This document shows positions 60,129 through 64,000 of a DNA stretch of 64,000 bases, one piece after another (within the stretch, counting starts at the first letter, position 1; each line of letters opens with the position of its first letter). The stretch is from Lachancea dasiensis (lineage: Eukaryota; Ascomycota; Saccharomycetes; Saccharomycetales; Saccharomycetaceae). The position numbers were made by a program, and so were the translations under genes. The DNA lies in contig LT598457.1 in NCBI GenBank assembly GCA_900074725.1, positions 1,488,001 to 1,552,000 of the forward strand, read 5' to 3'. The notes under the pieces were generated by a model. It saw nothing but the letters and a program-made list of their open reading frames with translations, had not been told where the DNA came from and searched no databases.

Positions 60129-60132
60129 ACCC
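59967..60132 (+). promoter_or_regulatory. Three TGCACCC iron-response motifs in the duplicated promoter
   Basis: TGCACCC at 59967, 60081 and 60126 matches the S. cerevisiae Aft1/Aft2 site (YRCACCC). They lie 328-493 bp upstream of the siderophore-type transporter, consistent with iron-starvation induction. Binding has not been shown for this species. Confidence 0.7.
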
Positions 60133-60348
60133 CATTTCATTGTCAGAGAGGATAGAGCTTATATCACGACGGTTTTAGTCTTAATCATCATGTGAAAAAA
60201 AATGTGAATTAAATTGGCCTTGGGAGAGGGCACATCCACAGGAGATAAAAGCTACAATAGTGGTATGCACATTCTGTACATTTAAATACTCGACCATTCG
60301 AGATGGAATTGTGGGAAGTATCCAAAAAGCGCGCTCAGGTACTAAAAT

Positions 60349-60803
60349 TGTTGGGAATAATGTGAGGAAACTGATGGTGATGTTCGCCTAGTCGCATAAT
60401 CAGCGTCAGGAAATATGTGACACAGTGGTACAGAATGATAAAACATAGCCGAGGCCATAAAATCGACTTACCACCTAAGGCAAGCTGAAGACAACAACTG
60501 TTGTCCAATGGGATTGGTGACTGATATTTTATCGGCATCGTACAGTATTGAAGCCGTAATTCACGGGCAATAGAATGATCTAGAACGGGTGATTAAGAAT
60601 TTTGTTGACCAGAGTCATCGAGTGAGAATTGCATAAGTACCAGGCTTTTGTTCAGGTAACTGAACCAATTCTAATGCCTAAAATAATCACAGAGAGATAA
60701 ATAGAATTCCCTAGACCCAAGTTACTCATCTTACAATGACTATGTCCGACTTACAAGGCAAATTTGGCAAGCTTTCTACTAAGGAATCAGATTCGCCTCA
60801 GTA
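60349..60803 (+). mobile_element. Solo LTR fossil, inverted relative to the 49.8-kb copy
   Basis: A stretch of about 455 bp starting TGTTGGGAATAATG that is the reverse complement of the 49797-50232 element over nearly its whole length; the strongest match is at its left end. The right boundary is set by loss of similarity near 60803 and is approximate. It is an old, degenerate solo LTR with no internal region. Confidence 0.65.
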
Positions 60804-62014
60804 AAAAAATAAGCCAAGTGCAAGTTTTCTAGCAGAGCTTGATATATAGTCTATCGCGTGTGAAAGTGTTCTCCGATAATCTCTATTATGACCCTTCCTG
60901 TACGATCATTCTATCCCTCAGTTGACATGCGGATTATGCTATATATTCAGCACCTATTCCATAATTAAATTATCACTTTGTACAGAAATGTCACTTTCGG
61001 TAATGTAATTTAACGCCAAAAGATGTCATGGAACGTATAGCGCTAGGCCGCTCTGACATATTAATTGAATACTATCCTGGCCTTGATTTCATACCAGGGC
61101 ATCTTTTAGCGTTGCTGAGGGAGGCTACATCAGCGTATGTAGAAGTGTAGTTTAAGCCAGGTGGTGGGTCTGCTTTATTGAAGTGAGGGATACTTGCACT
61201 CCAGAGATAATTGAGATTCACTAAGGGCAGCACCTTTGTAAACGTAAGACATTTCTGGAGCTCAAAGTGAATATTTATTATTTCATTAAAAAGTTTCCTA
61301 AATGGGTCTCATAATTCAAGAAAGTAGCTCAATATTTGCACGCGTATTAAAAACATTAAATCAAAAGTCTCGAATTTCAAGATATCAGCTAAATATTGGG
61401 CACCAGGCCAGTCGAGGATCTTCGAGAGGCACGAGTCTATTCCAAACTTACAGTACATCATACTCTTTAACAATGAGGGCTCTATGACTTGGTCACGACG
61501 GCCTCACTGAATCTATGAGTGAGCGGCTCTCGATAATATATAGGGTAGTTTATCTACATTTCAAGTTACCGGGTACGATGCGGAGTATGTTTCACACAAC
61601 ATCGTGAATTGCGCTTGTCTTACGTTCCCATGAACAAGCAACGAATCTATTACAAGCTGTAAAAATCGTGAGGTTAGACCATCGTACGCCTATTAACAAA
61701 AGTATTTGATTTATGAAGCTCGAAGACCAATTTCATTTTCCTTCATCAAATACCATATTCATATAACTCACACACCGCAGGGTAGGCGCATAGGAATCTT
61801 TTATTCTGAGTACATAAGCCGGTAGAGGATCTCCAGAATATCGACACGTGAAGATGATCATGTGATATCCGGCTACTGCCCAATGCTTGGACGACAACTA
61901 CTTGAATTGTAACCATTCGTTGTCCAAAATACTAACCTATTTCTACTGTTTACGCGTCTGACTTGACGAAGGACAATGTCTTTTACTAGGCCTTTGACAA
62001 ACAGCAGGCCTCTA

Positions 62015-62052
62015 TAGCTCTCCCAGCGGCAAATAGCTTTCTCAGCGGCAAA
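62015..62052. repeat. 19-bp direct tandem duplication
   Basis: TAGCTCTCCCAGCGGCAAA (62015-62033) is followed immediately by TAGCTTTCTCAGCGGCAAA (62034-62052), with two mismatches. It lies about 1.5 kb upstream of the adhesin-like start. Function is unknown. Confidence 0.85.
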
Positions 62053-63429
62053 GTAACGGAAATTGGCAGATTTTTCACCAGTCTAACATATTCACCTGTA
62101 ATCAAGGCCCCTAGGTTTCGTTGACGTTCAGGTCAGAATCCAAGTTGTGAGGCTTCTGACACCGGAAGTTTGTTTGTGTAATCGTTCGTATTGAGACCAA
62201 AAGTGAATTCTTTCAACACCAGTAATCGGGCTTGGCATTTCGGTGTAAGATTATCTTACACATACTCGAATTACGACTTCCTCAGGTAAATCTTCCCGCC
62301 AATGAAACAGGGCCCCTAAAACTTCCCCGAAGGTACTTTGGGATATCGATGAATACACTCGAGTTTTGGTATCGGGTAGCGGGCTTTGCAAGCTGATAAA
62401 CTCATCTACCTAGCTCCCGCATTTGCAGTATCTCTTCATATACGGGGCGGCCTAATAACTGAGATTTATGTATTATTTATTGGCAGAAAAGTATGTTTTT
62501 AGCTCCCACCACCTTACTTCCTACGTGGATACTCGCCGACATTCGTATGGTTCGTTGACACCACGCCATACACCCTCAACATGTAGCGTAGCGGATTCAA
62601 GCCCCCACGTGCACTTGTCTCAGACATCTCTCTCACGTCAAAAACGCCAAATAAACGCGTGAAGCCTACTCTACAAACTATCGCTCAGTGTTAAAGGCGG
62701 ACGACGGCACTCTTCACTGATCCAAAAGTTTCCTCCAAGTTTTGGCAAAACTTTGACATCCTTTTTGACATGTCATAGGCGACTTGTCACCATAGCAATA
62801 GAACAGTCGGTTGAGGTCGCCGCGAAATCGGACGACATCGATCGCACATAGCGCTTTGTTTTCCTGCACCATGGTGGGAGCCTAAAAGTCGTACCCAGAG
62901 CCCTCCCATTACTGTAGAAAGGCGGTCTCACGCCCCGAATTCCTGTCCATGTGACTGCTTCATTGTTCGAGAATCGATTGCAGATAAACTTTCATGAAAG
63001 ATTTGCAAGATGCAGAGATTACGAAAGCAGAGAAATAACCGACTAACAAACATTCATAGAGCGAATTCCGGTCGAGATCGTGATGAAATTTTCATTCGTT
63101 CTGCAGATCCCCCACTGCCGCGGGCAGGTAGGGAGGCATACAAGGCATGAAATGGCGCCAACTGCGTAAGTCCGTCAAGCTTGCAAGTGTCTTCCGGCTG
63201 TAAAGGAGGACCAGAGGGAAAAAATTATCAGCCTGGGCCCTCCTTCCTGACCCTTCCAGCACAAATCGCGCACATTTCTGTGGTTGAAGTCTCTCGGGGT
63301 AGCACGTAATGCGTCAGTCGAGATGCGTGTACGTCAATGTGCTTCTCTCTTTCTAGATGCAGCTTGTGCGTATACGGAAAATACAATACCTTCTGGAGGA
63401 GATACCATCATCATAACAGAGGAAGGATG

Positions 63430-63437
63430 ATATATAA
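63430..63437 (+). promoter_or_regulatory. TATA box of the adhesin-like gene
   Basis: TATATAAA lies 124-131 bp upstream of the ATG at 63561, a normal distance for a regulated TATA-containing yeast promoter. Confidence 0.65.
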
Positions 63438-63560
63438 AAATTAGCGCTGTGTGGTCTCCACAATGTTGGCCTGTCGGCCTAAAACTAACAAGCATCAGCA
63501 AGTAAAATTCTTAAGTCTACTTATAATACACTGAGATAGTGGACTTACCCTAAGGCACAA

Positions 63561-64000
63561 ATGCTTACGCCTATAAGGGCGTTCTGCCAACTGCTGTTCG
63601 CAGTTCTCCTCGCGCAATTTGCGCAGGGTGCAACTACGGACAGTTTGGATGGTTGTAGTCCGTCAGGCACGGCTACTAGTGGATTTAGAATACAGACCGT
63701 GAGTCAGTCAGGTCTCCTTCTGTCTTCCGCTCAGGAACTGATCAGTTTCAACCCCGGGAGTTTGAATGGGGTTACTACATCTTACGCATCAAATCTTGGT
63801 CTGAGCTTATCGCTTAGTGGTGCCGTCCAGATCGAGGGCTATTTTACTCCTACAACTTCCGGTTCCTATACGTTTACTTTAGGAAACCTTGACGCTATAT
63901 TTCTGATGGGAAATCCAACCGCTTTCTCGTGCTGTAATTCTCAGGTTTACAGTACCAATGTCAGCGACATTAAAATCAATGCTGTTATCTCTCTGACCAG
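63561..64000 (+). CDS. Secreted flocculin/adhesin-like protein with PA14/GLEYA-type domain (partial)
   Basis: 146 codons are visible before the right edge. A signal peptide (MLTPIRAFCQLLFAVLLAQFAQG, cleavage near 23) precedes DSLDGCSPSG. The segment IEGYFTPTTSGSYTFTLGNL, followed by AFSCCN, matches the core of the PA14/GLEYA ligand-binding domains at the N-termini of Flo-type adhesins. Such proteins are GPI-anchored in the wall, with long repetitive stalks that would lie beyond this window. The Asp-Asp (DcisD) calcium motif of Flo1/Flo5 is not evident; the corresponding stretch reads NLDAIFLMG. Such genes are typical of subtelomeres. Confidence 0.82.
   Translation, partial: MLTPIRAFCQLLFAVLLAQFAQGATTDSLDGCSPSGTATSGFRIQTVSQSGLLLSSAQELISFNPGSLNGVTTSYASNLGLSLSLSGAVQIEGYFTPTTSGSYTFTLGNLDAIFLMGNPTAFSCCNSQVYSTNVSDIKINAVISLT

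Larger units (their letters stand above)
60804..63560. promoter_or_regulatory. Long gene-free region upstream of the adhesin-like gene
   Basis: A 2.8-kb stretch without a credible coding sequence. Very long upstream regions are typical of yeast adhesin genes such as FLO11. It contains a 19-bp tandem duplication (62015-62052) and a TATA box near the adhesin start. Several CCCCT (STRE core) pentamers occur, for example near 62107 and 62313, but such short motifs are expected by chance. No tRNA was recognised. Confidence 0.5.

Noticed and set aside
60335-60538. Minus-strand 67-codon frame
   Set aside because: It lies within the LTR fossil and is not a gene.
62580-62610. GGATTCAAGCCC as a possible tRNA B box
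   Set aside because: The flanking bases do not form a T-arm and no A box or acceptor stem was found.

Overview
The window is nuclear DNA of a budding yeast of the Saccharomycetaceae. Genes are compact and mostly intron-free, and CTG reads as leucine where this can be judged. The gene order gives the best clue to the lineage. From about 1 to 48.7 kb, genes that in Saccharomyces cerevisiae sit on two paralogous blocks (YFR044C-YFR053C and YGL234W-YGL253W) are interleaved here as one run of single copies, with one hexokinase in place of the HXK1/HXK2 pair. That is the arrangement expected in a species that split before the whole-genome duplication. Moderate GC content makes Lachancea the most likely genus, but this is inference and was not checked against a database.

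Core block (1-48.7 kb), left to right: DUG1 (partial), YFR045W (one intron), ADE5,7, MTO1, a CNN1/CENP-T-like kinetochore gene, HAP2, CSE1, DOC1, BNA6, KAP114, YGL242C, TAD1, RTF1, RMD8, GUS1, RAI1, an aldo-keto reductase not expected from yeast synteny, BRR6, YMR31/KGD4, PDE1, PRE4, RET2, an RMR1-like gene, HFM1/MER3 (one intron, reconstructed here), RTG2, RPN12 and a hexokinase. These are housekeeping genes: purine and NAD synthesis, tRNA charging and modification, nuclear transport, transcription elongation, proteasome, COPI, cAMP turnover and meiosis. Both proteasome genes carry an Rpn4-type PACE site in their upstream regions. No tRNA, rRNA or CRISPR was recognised.

Accessory, probably subtelomeric block (48.7-64 kb): after the hexokinase comes a GC-rich patch and a telomere-like TG tract, then LTR fossils, a secreted nucleoside-hydrolase-like gene, a decayed siderophore-type MFS transporter, a class V aminotransferase-fold gene resembling the ergothioneine lyase EGT2, an intact siderophore-type MFS transporter, a second LTR fossil in the opposite orientation, a long gene-free stretch, and the start of a secreted adhesin-like gene that leaves the window. 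The intact transporter has a 114-bp tandem duplication upstream that doubles an Aft1/Aft2-type iron-response motif.

Points most worth a second look: a 70-codon in-frame extension without ATG upstream of KGD4; a perfect 12-bp hairpin just after the MTO1 start codon; the HFM1 intron with an atypical GTAAAT donor; the duplicated iron-response promoter; the telomere-like tract at the synteny boundary; and a 10-kb accessory block flanked by inverted LTR fossils. I found no clearly new multi-gene system.
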